A stretch of DNA of 64,000 nt from Pyropia yezoensis (taxonomy: Eukaryota; Rhodophyta; Bangiophyceae; Bangiales; Bangiaceae), in NCBI GenBank assembly GCA_009829735.1, contig CM020619.1, forward strand, positions 1,742,590-1,806,589, read 5' to 3'. Shown here one piece after another: positions 20,428 to 32,125 of the stretch. The position numbers and the translations under genes were made by a program. Under the pieces are notes generated by a model that made no database searches, was not told the origin of the DNA, and saw only the letters and a list, made by a program, of their open reading frames with translations. Positions within the stretch are counted from its first letter, which is position 1. Each line of letters opens with the position of its first letter.

Positions 20428-20789
20428 TGTAGCAATACGGATGACCGTATTGTGACCCTAATATAGGGGGGCTACTTCTAATCCTTAACTGTCAATTTGG
20501 GAGTCCTCACTGGTCACGGTATCTATAAGTTACGTATGACCAGAGGGACTTGCATCTTGGGGTGGAGGGTAGTTAGTAGTGTCTCCGAGGGTTTATAACG
20601 AGGGGGCCGGCGGCGAATCCACCGCCGGCCAACGTAGAACAACAAACCCCTCCCATTTGGGCTCCCATCTTGGTCCTGTGGCTTGCGCTCCAAGGACAGC
20701 AACCTTGGCCTCCCGGTGACGTTTTTGCCGACCCCCCGTGGTGAGTGTTCCCTGAGAGTGGACGTGCAGCGGTTCCCTATTGTGCTACA
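20428..20789 (+). repeat. Family 3 LTR (3' LTR of remnant)
   Basis: 362 bases with ends TGTAGCA/TGCTACA; pairs in sequence with 50699-51061 and 60260-60622 (opposite strand). A TATA-like TTTATAA lies at 20592-20598. Seven bases later comes a perfect hairpin at 20605-20630 (arms GGCCGGCGG/CCGCCGGCC, 8-base loop). Confidence 0.92.
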
Positions 20790-23700
20790 GGTGGGAACGG
20801 TTGGGCGGGGGCAAGCAGAGTGGCGAGCGTCGTGCGGGGCGGGGCTCAGCAATCGGTGGCGGGTGGGCGGGGTGGCGTCGACCGGAAGGGAGTCGCGATG
20901 TCCCCGCCACCTCCCAAGAAAAACCGTCGACGGCGGGTGGGAGCGCGCCCTCCGCCAGCGCAACTCCCGCGCCCCTCCCCCCACCCTCGCAGAGGAGGCC
21001 GGGGGGGTGCGTGTCCGGCCGTTGGGGCTGTAAGGAGGTCAGCCCCTCCGGATTCACATTGTGGAGAGGGGGGGAAGGGCGGGGGAGGGCACTGACGGGG
21101 AGGGGGCGGTTTCGCGGGGCGCTCCCCCCCAATCCACGCTGTGTGCGGGGATTGACGGGGGGGGGGGCCGTCAGGGGGCGGTTTGCACTGCGCCCCCGCC
21201 ATCCATCGCGAGTGGGGGGGTTGCTTCGGGGGGGGGGTGGAGGCGCCGCGGGGCGCACGGCGTACACTGCACCCCCGCCAAACCATGCTCAGGGAGGGGT
21301 TAGAAGGGGGGAAGGGGGCAGCAGGGGGACCGTGGGCCGCGCCGGGGCTGCAGGCGGGGGGAGGGCCGATAAATAGCTCTCCTGCCCCGGGTTGCTGGGC
21401 GCTTCGTGCGGTGGAGGATGAAGGCTGCCGCGGGAGAGTTGTGTCGGTTGTGAAACAGAGCTTGGGGAAGAGGGGCCTGTGGCACACACACCCCCCTTCC
21501 CGCCTGCTGCATGCCCCGACGCCGCCGCCCCGCCCCGCCTGAAAATATCCACAGGGCTTGCGAGACCGCCGTGGAAGTACCACGACGAGCGCACACTCGA
21601 TTGTCCAATGAAATGTATGGTGGGGAAACTGTGGCAGGGAGGGATTTGGGCAATGGGGACTGTTTGTTGGTGGCGACCTGGAGACACAACGCCCGAACAC
21701 ACATCTCCCTTGCAAGCGGATGATAAAGACCACCTCATGTCGGCGCCATGACGCGCTCACAGTCGTCCGTTACGTAACGCCCGCCAGAGGCGGCGTCACA
21801 CCATGGCCTGCCGCGAGGAAGCCCCCCCCCTTTGTCTCTCGTCCTGGCGGAAGACGCTCCCCATATGGACTCAAAAGCCATCAGAACTGTCCTCCCGCCA
21901 ATCAGAACCGAGGCTTGCGGGCGAGGGGGGGGGCGGACGTGCTGATCGTTCAGAGTCCGAGGGAAGGACGATGTGGTGCCTACAAGAGAGGCTGACGTGA
22001 GAGAGAGAAAATTGAGACGCGGGTGTTGCTGACCGCAAATGGACTGTTGCGGCGTCCACGCTGGTGCCACCCAAAACATTAGCGGCTGATCCTTGTACAT
22101 CGTTCGCGACCCGTGGAGTCACGCGGGAAGGGAACACAGGTGACATGCTTGCCATAGGAGACATCGCGACACACCCACACTAGCACCCCCCCTCCAAGAC
22201 CCCCTGTACACGGGGAGACTACGGCCAATGCGGCGGGTCAAAGCGAGTAGTCCACCCGTTTCTCCCCCCCTACGTCGCGCGGACGAGCACATAGGGGGAG
22301 ATCCGAGCCAGATTGCGCCGCGTGCGCCGATCGTCGAGAAGATTGTACGGTTTAAGGGCCATTTGGGGGCCATGACTGCGATCGACGGCGTAGTTGCGCT
22401 CTACGTGTCACGTTTGATCGCCCGAGAAACACTTCGGAAGGATACGATCGCAGGCGATCCGGGAGGCTCGGCCAGTATCTCACCTGCCAAGATACCTCAC
22501 TTCCGTTGTCCCTATGAAATATTCAAATGGGAATGGGGTTTGGTCCGGCACGGTGTAGCAATGGCTCCGAATGTTTACACCCGATTTGGCCGCCCTCTGA
22601 CATCGTTCTACACAAGTCCTGTCCCCCCGGTTGGGGAAGCACGGTTTTGTTTTGTCGTCCAGTCACAAGCCGCCACGTGCTCCCATTTTAGCCTTAAATG
22701 CAATTCGCTTGGTCTTGGTCTCACTGTTGAAGGGCCTGCTCTTGTAGACCCAGCAGCGCTGGCCCTTCACGCTTCCAAGACAGGGACCACGCGGCGATTC
22801 CGCCCAAGCAATTGCTGGGAAACCAACCCACAAGATGCTCAGCTGCCGAACACGACAACGATCGATTGTGGCTCTGCAACTCGTGGGATCAATTTGGGGA
22901 TCTTGGAACATACAACCACCCCTCAAGCTGTCTTACCAAAACTCCCTAGTAGCGGCTGCGGACAAGCCAGGACTTGAAATGAGAACTTTACTTTTCTTTG
23001 CGAAAATATTGCTACTTGACGGCAAGCTTCGCTATCAGCCCCCCCGGCCATGGGAGGGCCATTGGTATGGCTGTGAGCTCGGGTACCATGCACACACGAG
23101 TTTTTTGTTTTGATTAGGGATGCTTTTGATTTCTGATTTTGCGCTTTGCGGGCTACGTGAAATGTATTAAAGTATTTGAATGTTCTTGGTCACCCAGGAA
23201 GGAGGCAATGGAGCGAACGGCGTTCTCTCGCATGACTGCGGTCGTCGGACCTCCAGAAGCTGCACTATTGAAGGTACTACTGATGAGGACATATTACGGT
23301 GGAGAGGGACCGCCGGGGGGGGTAAGGAGATGGCACCACCTTGAACTGAATTGGGCTCGAGGGTGGCTGCGTGGCGAGGCGTCCTTGCGCAGGTCTCTCA
23401 TGTGAGCGGGGAAGAACAGGGCGAGAGAAGAGATCGTGCGGGGAGGTGGAAAAGTCTCTAACAATATAGAAATGGGCGAGTCATTGAGGGGAGCGGGGGC
23501 GCAGGGTGCGGCAGAGAGGGCCGCAGCTGTCCAGCGACCTGTCCCCCGTACGGCACGCAATGAAGCCAAACGGAAGGAGGGGCAGAGGGCTGCCGAAATC
23601 GTCGACGGCGCTCCCTCCGCCCTTTCAACCGCGCGTCCGCGACGGCGGTCGATTGCCACCCCCGCTGCTGCAGAGGGGCCTGTGCCGCAGGGTGCGACGG

Positions 23701-26401
23701 GGGCCGGGGAATGAGCGCCGGTGTCCGCCACAGGCAGGAGGTGGGGGCCTCGACGCGGCCGGCGGGGCGACAGCGGCGCTCGCAGACGTACTTAAAATTG
23801 TAGTAGGGGGTGGCGGCGGCCCCATGGACGGTGACTCGCCCCCGTCTGCGGCAGTGACTCCTCCCTGTCAGCGGCGGTGACCGCGGCTGGGAGCCTGTCG
23901 GCCGGCGCTGCTGCCAGCGCCCCTGCCGCCACGCGCGACGCTGCCAGTGTGGGCGGCACGGACCAGGTGGAGGCTAGCATCGACACGGGGGCTGCGGCAG
24001 TGGTGTTCGCCGCCGCCGCGGTGGGGACAGGCGGCGGTCGCGGCGACGGTAGCGGCGGCGTCGTCGGCGGCTGTTGACGGCCGTCGGCAGCGGTGGCCAT
24101 GCTGGGGGGGGGGGGGGGGGCTCCCGGCATGATGCGGGGGGGGAATGGTGATGGCGGTGAATGTGGTGGGGGAGCCTGGGCACCCGGCGGGACGATGTAT
24201 GGGGGCAGCCCCAGGGACGGAAGGGTGAAGTGAGGATCACGACGACCACCAGAAACCTGCCCCTGGGCAAAAGATTACTTCAAAGTCGACGCGATAATGA
24301 TCTTTCAAACTATTCTTCCCATGTACGGTGAAATATGTGAATGCAGTATTCCGGAGAATCTATTGGCTGAAGGCTAAATTCCCTCGCGCGCTGTGAGCCG
24401 GTACATACTACATGCGGCTAGGAATCGTCGAGAGCGGTCGCTCCTGTCCATCACTTACTGAACGAGCCTGGTCCATGTCGGATTCTATTGGTTGGAAGAA
24501 TGTTAGAGAAATTTAGAGCTCGTGTGTGCATGGTATCGGGGCCTCCCTGGCTCCCTGTGGCAGAAGCCAAGTTGAAGGGGTCCGTCTCGGGCTTTGCGGC
24601 ATGTCGCGGTGCTGGTCAAGGCGGCGCAGTGGGACCAACACCCGGTACCTTATTTTCCACGCATTTGGCCAAATCGGGCGTGCGCGGGATTGCAGGGCCC
24701 CCCCCCAGGCCCCGAAAAGAGCGATTATCACGTGCAAAAGTGCGCACGGCGGCGCTACGACCATGCTCCTTGACGCTCTTTTTCTCTCACCTTGACGACC
24801 GTCATGAGGACGACAAGGCCTACCTTCTCGTATAAAGAACAGTCACATTCGTGCTGCCCCGGCCGAAACTGCCTATTCCTAGCAAGATGTTGCACGTCGC
24901 CGTTCACGAAAAATGCGCGTGTTTGCATGTTGACATACAGCGCTCTGCCGATGCGCTGCCCCGATATCTTGAGCATCTGCAAATCGATCCACGTTCGCCG
25001 CAAGACACTGCAGACCGCGAGCAGGCTTCGTATTTTCTTATGCACCGTTCCTCCCTTACCGCACCTTAAAAACACGGGCTTTGTGCAGTTGGCCCCGCAG
25101 ATCGGCGCCGTGTCACCAGTGTCCTTCTCTCCGACGGAGATCGCCAACCAGGCATCCGGCAGAGTGTGCCCCAACGGGCACTTCATGCAAGCGTTGTGCA
25201 TGCAGCCGGTTCCGTGTTCTGCGCAACACGGACCGCGCACCAAAATATGCTGTCCGTGCAACGATTCTCTGATTCCGTGGCGTGCGGAGCACGCAATGTG
25301 AAAATTTACAGCGTGCAACGCCGAGACGCCAGGTCCCCGGGGGCCTGCAAACACGCATTAGACAATGCGCCCACGTGCAGGCCCGGAAAATGAGGTACAG
25401 GCGCAGCACTGCTTATCCCCTGTCAAGATACAAGCCCGATTGTGGCCAGATCTCTTGCTTCGTTGTGCAAATTCTTGCCCTGCTCGAGCACGAAAATGAA
25501 CGGCTCGAGAAGAACTTTGCTTTTCTGATCGAGGGGATGGGCTGAGGCCAAAGAATCTCCCCCAGGATGACCGACACGACGGCCGCTGTCGGTGTTCTGT
25601 CAACCAATGACAACAGCGGTGGCGCTGCTGTTTGCTGGACGGAGCGTTCCATTGGTCAAAATTCACGTTGTAGATGTCGAGCAAGGCGGAGAGATTTTTC
25701 CGCGCAGACCCTCGAAAGCTGTCGTCGCGGAGGTTTTTGCTTAACCAGTGCCAGAGATTGCGCGGTTTTAAACGCGTTTGTATAAACATTGCTCCCAAGC
25801 GTAGCGATGGTCGGTCGCTTCTTTGCGCTTCACGAGAGTGCTCTCCTGCCTCGTGCGCTTCTTTTCATACCAAGGGAGGTGGCGACCACCAATCGCCCGA
25901 GCTGTTATAGGCAGAAAGCAAGAAACGGGGGTAAAATCGGTGTCTATGATGCCTTGAGGGGGGGTCGATGCGGGTTTTATGCAGGGTTTTGCTCGAGAAT
26001 TTCCCAAAAAAGCAAGAACATTTTGACAGGCTGTACGCAGTGCTGCGCGGGTCTTAGCCGCGCTGCGCGTTGGGCGCGCGTGTGCGGGTGGCTGCCGACG
26101 TTTAAGGTACGTGGGGGTCAAAGCGCGGCGGAAGGGGGTCAGACGTTGCGCTCGCAGCGCTTTGACGCGTCCATGCAGCTGGCAGCGTGGCGAGCCCTGT
26201 GTTTCGTCGCCTCGGCCTCCCCTGCCGCCCCCTGCGGCCCTTGGCGGGTGTGGCCGCACCTCACCGGATTGGACCCGGAAGCCCCCCTCGTCCAACCATG
26301 CAGCCACCCTAACCGCCATTGTCCCCTGCTGTGGGTCCCCGCCCTGGTGACGCCGCCCCTCCCGCCTTCCTGCTCCTCCTGGAACCCCCCCACCCGTTTC
26401 C
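20790..26401. other. Intergenic host DNA, no supported gene
   Basis: 20790-21540 and 23400-24130 are G-rich simple sequence, with a 17-base G run at 24104-24120. 21540-23400 and 24130-26400 are less GC-biased. CCAAT/ATTGG motifs recur (for example near 21604, 21897, 24487, 25602 and 25651) and could be promoter elements. A 249-codon frame at 22228-22977 (+) has ordinary composition but no domain I recognise and no supporting context. No tRNA, rRNA or element end was found. Confidence 0.5.
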
Positions 26402-28246
26402 ATGCTGCCGCGGCTGCTGTCCGTGGCGTCCCGCTGCAATCGATGCTGCCCGGTGCATAGCCTCCTTGGAGCGAGAAGATACGTACTCCGCATGACGGAG
26501 ACGACGTCGCACTCGTCACCCCGTCCCTTGCTACAATGGTCCATGAAGGCGGCAGCCCCGACGGGGCGCCCTTTGGCGAAAGGCCCCTCTTTCGCGACTT
26601 TTGTGCCGTGCACTGGATTACCTGCTGTTGAGGACATGCTGCGTGGCCTTCGAGGAACAACACGTGCGCGGGTCTTCCCCGAAGCTGTCCATGCGGGCAA
26701 TGGCGGTGAACTGTTCAAGTGGACCCGCTCGTCTACATCCCGCAAATATCACTACGCGGATTCGCTGTGTGCCGCTTCCCAGCGCGTTGATGCTGCAGCG
26801 TGGGAGTATGGGAGATCCCCTGGGGGTGTCCCTTGGGAGCTGTGCAAGCTGTGCCGGGCGGCGCGACGTCGTGCCGCAGGGAACAACGCTGCTTCCTGCG
26901 TCGAAGCCGAGGAGAAATCTGCACGAAGCGACGATGACTTCCTCTCCCTGCTGGGCCGTGGCACCTCGCCCATCCGGGCTGCGTTGGCCGGCGGCAACAC
27001 CGACGTTGGGGGCCAGGTCAATGTGGTGGACCCAGCGCACTTTGCGCCTCGCGGGGCGCTTCAAGTCCTGCGTGATGCGGGCTGGTTTGTCGCCGCCCCA
27101 TCTAAGCCTGCCTCGTCGTTCCCGTCTTTGCCGCAGCCGCCGTTTGGGCTCCACGTGCCCCGTGTACAGCAGCTTTCTGAGCTGTGGCGATGGCTGGCGT
27201 CGACATGGCTGGATAGCCGTACTGTCTACTCCATCACTGCCCTCTCGGGGTGTGGCAAGTCGACCCTGTGGGCTGATGTGGTGACCAACAAGAATGATCT
27301 TCCCGACGAGGAGCCCACGTACATGCCTATCAGCAGCAGCCGCTCGCTGGAGGACCTCAAGACTGCGTTTGACCCGAACGATGAGACCAAGCGGAACTAC
27401 GGCTACCGGTCGTGGGAGCATGTACGAGGGTTTGCGGGGGCAACCGTCGTGTTTGGAATCTCTTTCAATGCGCATACCGCCTTCTCATCGGTGGACCTCA
27501 CCTTGGCGAAGCGTGGACTGCTCCTCCCACTCTTCTTGCGCATTATCATCTCTGAGCACTGCCACGCGAGTGTTCCCTGGGCAGCGGTGTTGACCATGTT
27601 TGAGAACCTAACGTACGGGCCCGATGGCGATGTCGATGTGGACGTCATTGCTAGCGAGGTGCTGCGGATTCTGCGGAACAAGCGCGGTACACCCCACGCC
27701 CCCGCGCTGCTGATTGTCGATGAGCTGAGCAAGGTGGGCGATCACTTTGAGGCGTACCGGCGGGCGTTCTACGAGTTCTGCTCGTCGGTCAACTCTTTCC
27801 GGGTCCTCTTCTCCGCGATGGAGGTCGCATTCCTTACCTTGCTGCGTGACCGGATTGAGTACCATGACGAGGGCACCTTCCGGCTGAAGAGCTCCCCAAC
27901 CGTGGTGTCGACTGCCACCGTAGTGCCGCCTCTGCCGCAGACGGAGCTTGTGGGCGAACTCGAGAAGGTCATCTTTGCTCCAGGCCGTTTGGTGTTTATG
28001 CGAGCTGGCCGAGCGGTGGAGCCCAAGGAAGGTGCGCGGTCCGTTGCTGCTCTGAGTGGTGGTATCGGGCGCTACCTTTCATACGCACTGGATGCCCTTT
28101 TGCGTGGCGCACGAGGTACTTCCGTTCGCCTTTTGCTGCAAGGTGCGTCATCGTCTGCGTCCAAGGGTCTCGAGGCCGGCGCCGCTGCAAGCATCATCTC
28201 CACCACCTCCTACGACTTGCCGTCCTTGTCACCGGCACGGAGGTAA
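26402..28246 (+). CDS. Crinkler/RHS-like P-loop NTPase protein, 5' segment
   Basis: 614 codons from ATG 26402. The N-terminal 240 residues have no clear domain. Walker A S-G-C-G-K-S-T is at residues 282-288, and a Walker B-like strand A-L-L-I-V-D-E at 435-441, inside a domain resembling the P-loop NTPase core of Crinkler/RHS-type proteins (inference from motif order, including the Y-R-S-W-E and F-G-I-S-F-N stretches between the Walkers). Those proteins pair an NTPase with a C-terminal effector, often nuclease-like, and occur in many eukaryotes as multigene families. The frame ends at 28246, while a continuing, similarly composed frame opens one phase over at about 28222, so this is the first part of one gene with a one-base break or an unrecognised intron. 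An ordinary STAND-type ATPase is the alternative. Confidence 0.6.
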   Translation: MLPRLLSVASRCNRCCPVHSLLGARRYVLRMTETTSHSSPRPLLQWSMKAAAPTGRPLAKGPSFATFVPCTGLPAVEDMLRGLRGTTRARVFPEAVHAGNGGELFKWTRSSTSRKYHYADSLCAASQRVDAAAWEYGRSPGGVPWELCKLCRAARRRAAGNNAASCVEAEEKSARSDDDFLSLLGRGTSPIRAALAGGNTDVGGQVNVVDPAHFAPRGALQVLRDAGWFVAAPSKPASSFPSLPQPPFGLHVPRVQQLSELWRWLASTWLDSRTVYSITALSGCGKSTLWADVVTNKNDLPDEEPTYMPISSSRSLEDLKTAFDPNDETKRNYGYRSWEHVRGFAGATVVFGISFNAHTAFSSVDLTLAKRGLLLPLFLRIIISEHCHASVPWAAVLTMFENLTYGPDGDVDVDVIASEVLRILRNKRGTPHAPALLIVDELSKVGDHFEAYRRAFYEFCSSVNSFRVLFSAMEVAFLTLLRDRIEYHDEGTFRLKSSPTVVSTATVVPPLPQTELVGELEKVIFAPGRLVFMRAGRAVEPKEGARSVAALSGGIGRYLSYALDALLRGARGTSVRLLLQGASSSASKGLEAGAAASIISTTSYDLPSLSPARR

Positions 28247-29712
28247 AAGCTAGTGCCACTGCAGCAGTCATTGACGGACAAAAGGTCCCGTGGGAGAGGC
28301 TGGTCGGCCACGGCGAGTTTGGTGCCACTGCTGATGCCCGTGGCTTCTTCCGTCAAGTCGCCGTGCCGACGCTGGCGTTGATCGAGGCCACAGAGGAGCT
28401 GAAGGCGGTGCAAAACTTGACGTCGGCAACCAAGGACAAGGGCGCGGCTCAGGTGGAGCATCTTTCCTGCCTGGCAGCCGTGTCATCCATGATGCTGGGC
28501 CTTGTGTCTGGTGGCACACCGGAGGAAAGCGCGGAGCTCTACCATTACTGGTGGGAGGTGGCTGTCAGTCGGGCTCGCCACGAGCTCGTCTCCGTGTCGG
28601 GACCGCTGATGGACGCGTCCAAGTTTGCAAGCCTTCCACTGCTGGACCTGTACCCAGACTCGTTGCCGGCGCGGACCTTTTGTGGGGCGCTCTCCCCGCA
28701 CGCCAAGGTGGACGCGTCCCACGCGCGACTCAATGATCTTCTCCCGCGCACGTTTGTCACCATTGAGGACCTGATCATCAACACGCCTCAAGATGAGCTT
28801 CTCAACAATGTGTGGCGGGCTCCCGCTGGATACGTTGGGGTCGACTGTCTGGCGTTCTACCTGTGCACGCACGGTGCACCTGGTGGTCCCAGCAAGGGGC
28901 AGCTTGTGTGCGTGGCTGTCAACAACAAAGACAGCAGCCCCACGGCGTCGACACCTGTAGATCTCAAGGACGTCACGAAGGCGTACGAGAGCCTGGCCAA
29001 GAGCTTTGGAGCCTCGTGGGTGGAGTGGTCCCAGCGCGTCGCCCTGGTCATTGTGGCGAATCGGGATATCGTGACGCACGTCAAGGACTTCCAGGCATCC
29101 TGTGCAGTGTCGCGCACCCGTGTTTGTCTGCGACACGACATGCCTAAGCTGTACGGGCAGGCGCTGTCCAATCTGTATGCCGCCTGGCCCCTCTTGTTTT
29201 GTGGTTTGAAGGCATCGCGCGTCAGGACAGGTTGGTGGTGGTTGCGGTCGGCGTCGGCGACCGGCCACGGACGTCGGCGGTGTGGCAGGGCGGCTGCTCA
29301 CGTTGCCCTACCGGCCCAGCGCGTGCGTAGATCGTGTCTGGCAGGCTGGCATTTTGAGCACGCACGTGCCGGGCGAAGGGCGCAGCTCGCGTTTGTGGTC
29401 CCTAACGACTTCTACCTCTACCTGCCCCGGCGCGCGGCGTTCCATGGGGCGACGGCGGCGGCGGCCGAGGCGGCAGTGGCGGCTAACGCGGCCGCCAGGG
29501 CGGTCGCTGTCGGAAGAAATGCGACGCCTGCCGCCACGGCGAGCGCCGGCGCCGTGTCTTCGGTGGCGACAGCTACGGGCGGGCGCCCGGCGCAGGCGTG
29601 CCGGCGCGCCCCTTCAACATCCGCCAGGGCGGCGTTGGGTGTGGCGCTGCGTCGCGCCCTCCACCCTCACGCCCCGTGGTGCGGACGACCGGCTCTGGTG
29701 AGGCGAGGGTGA
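28222..29712 (+). pseudogene. Crinkler/RHS-like protein, 3' segment, shifted frame
   Basis: Continues the preceding gene in another frame, without its own start. Regular alpha/beta composition holds until about 29220; after that the frame is Arg/Ala-rich and probably non-coding. In Crinkler/RHS-type proteins this region carries a restriction-endonuclease-like domain. Here a D (G-Y-V-G-V-D near 28840) is followed by a strand C-V-A-V-N-N near 28910, where active members usually have a Q-x-K or similar catalytic lysine. If the alignment is right, the nuclease is inactive; this is inference. I cannot tell a sequencing error from real decay. Confidence 0.5.
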
Positions 29713-32125
29713 CTGTGGCAGAACTGGCCCCACGCAGGGGACAGGGCGCGCCACACGGGGTCGGGAGACAACTGGTCTGCCGTCGAGTATTTCCAGGAAG
29801 AGTTCGGTGAACTCTTCGTTCTTCTCCTTCGCGCCACGCAACAGGGTAGGAAACTATTTACTCTGATGCGGACCTGTTCAGAAACGAAAGCAAAAAGAAG
29901 ACGCGCGATTAAAACAGCAGAACAAAGGAGCTTCTTCTTGTTCTTGGGCTACGCACGGCGTGCCTATCGAACTCGCAGGGACCGATGGCACGTGCCCTTG
30001 GACCGGTCTGCGCGGCCACGCTGCCTGCTATGGCGGCCGCCGTCGAGGTGCGGGGAGCTCCGCCCTACTTTCTCGTCACCGCAGGTCAACGATTGGCGGT
30101 ATCGTAGTACCGGTGGCGCCTAACTGCCACTTCTCCATGGTGACGATAGCGCCACGTGGATGTCCTCCGCAGAGGCGTTGGGGGGAGACGCCTGCCCGCT
30201 CTCATCTACCCGCGCCAGGCGCACGCCTGTGTGGGTCACAATGGCGTCATCCTCCTTCCGCCCCCTGCCCAGCTTCAAGAGGTAGAAAGGTGGCCGCGGC
30301 AGCTGCTGCGGCCGTCGCGCCGGCCCACGATGCGACGGGAGGTGCGTGGTTGTGTGGCCACCAGCGTATTCACGAGAGCCAGCCGCCGCTCCAGTGGGTG
30401 GGTTCTTTACTGAGTGGAGAGAAAGCGGGGCGGCGGCCGCAGCCGCCCGCACTGAGCCGCATCAGCAGCTACACCACCGGCGGCCCCCCGATGCGGCACG
30501 GTGTGGGGAACGGGGGCGTGGTGCAATTTCAGAAGGGTTGGCGGCGGCAGCCGTCGCCACTTTACTCCTCCCGGACCAACACCACTGCAGGGGCACGGCC
30601 AACCCTCAGCCGACTCCCCGGCACGTCGACGACGTCTGCAGTGGGGCGGGCGCCGCCACCACCGATGGCGGCGGTGAGCTGTGACAAAGGACTCGCTGCG
30701 GCAGCGTGTTCATCTGCGGTTGCCTCTCTGCCCCCGGGCCCCAACCCCCCCCCCCCCCCCCCCCCCCAATCATGAAGGGGGCCGCGGCCGCCGGCGCAGC
30801 ACCCTCTCCTCCCCCGCGCGCGGGCAATGAGGTCCATCCTCCCCCACGAGGGCGCGCGCCCTCCCCGCGCAGCGGCGGCGATGACGGCGGCGGCGGCAGC
30901 GGCGGCGGTGGGATACTCCTGCGGGTGGCCACTTCCCGCCACCACCCGTTCCCCCCCCCCCCCCCTCATTCCATGTTTTCCACCTCGCCCGCCGATGGAG
31001 GCGGCGGCGGCGGGCAAGGGGGCCGACGCGGTCGGCACGATTGGTATGTAGACGGTGAAGGCGGCACCCGCCGCCGCCGTCTATTTTGTTTCCAACAGTC
31101 TTCTTGCGGCGGTGATGGTGCGGGCTTGGTGGCGTCGCCCCGCCTTTGATGCCGTTGGGGCGACTGTGGCCGTCGCGGCGGGCGCCACTGCGCCGGCGGT
31201 GGCGGCGGTGGTCGTGCGCGGGGGGGGGGGGGGGGGGGGGGGGGGGGGTGACAGCGGCGGCGCCGGCGACGGCGGCAGCGGCAGCAGCAACGGCAGTGGC
31301 AGTGGCAGCGGTGGCACCAGGGACGGCGCGAGCGGTGGCGGTACGGGGGGCGACCGCTGCGGCGGTGGCAGAGGCTTCGGCGGTGGCGGCGGTGGCGGCG
31401 GTGGCGCTAGGCACCCTGCGGCGGGGTCTGGGCGCCAGCTGGGTGTCCTCCCACCGTTGGCGTAGCAAGCGGGGGGAGTGGGGAGAGGGGGGCGTCGGTG
31501 GCGGTAGAGGTCCAGGGGGGAGGGCCACCGCCCCCCCCCCTGCTGACGGCGCGTCCCCTCTGGCGGCAACCGCCGCCGCCGCGGGTGCACCCGGATGCAG
31601 GGCACGCGGCACCCGCGCGGCGCTGCGCGGCAGTGCAAGCGCTGAGCATTGAAAAAAAGAAGAGAGGGTGGGGGAACGGGACGGAGAGGCAGTCACCGGG
31701 TGTTGCATGCCACCCACCCAATATCAAGCCTTGATGGTGAGGCAACAGAGTCCAATCCCCTCTCATCAGCTGCCTGCGCGGGGACCATCGGGAAGCGGGC
31801 CGGGCCGCCCCGCATAAAAAAAGAAAAAGAAAAGGACCGCAGGGCGAAAGGCCCAGCGCGCACACCCTACGAAACGCACAAGAGCAAAAAAGAAAAAAAA
31901 AACGAGAGAGGGGGAGGGACCCTACGGACACGCGAGCACACAGGCGCCACCACCCTTCTACCAGGGGGTGTGGGGGGGAGGGGGGCAGGGGGGAGGCCGC
32001 CTCCCCAGGCACAACCCCACCCCACCGCAGCAAGGTCGGGCGACCGCCGCCGCGGCACCCCGCGCCCGCGGGCGCCCTGACGCGCGCCACCCGCTTCCCA
32101 CTGCCGCGGGCAGGCGGCGCGGCGG
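29713..32125. other. Low-complexity G/C-rich intergenic DNA
   Basis: Dominated by GGC/GCC triplet-like repeats and homopolymers: 23 C at 30745-30767 and 29 G at 31220-31248. Several long frames on both strands translate to poly-Gly, poly-Ala, poly-Pro or poly-Arg and are products of base bias. The last 450 bases are the 3' flank of the kinase gene. No gene is supported. Confidence 0.6.

Larger units (their letters stand above)
19100..20789 (+). mobile_element. Family 3 Ty3/gypsy element, 3' remnant
   Basis: Plus-strand 3' end of a family 3 element. It consists of part of the antisense ORF (minus strand), the upstream region of that ORF (matches 51062-51650 in reverse), a PPT (AAGGGGGGGA) and the 3' LTR. 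The 5' part, including gag and pol, is missing; homology fades into the C-rich repeat near 19100-19250. Confidence 0.8.

Noticed and set aside
22228..22977. 249-codon plus-strand frame of ordinary composition
   Set aside because: No domain, no homologue recognised and no promoter or splice context; kept only as a remark under the intergenic entry.
30770..31717. 315-codon minus-strand frame rich in Ala/Pro/Arg
   Set aside because: Translation of simple-sequence DNA with G/C homopolymers; overlapping frames on both strands are equally open.
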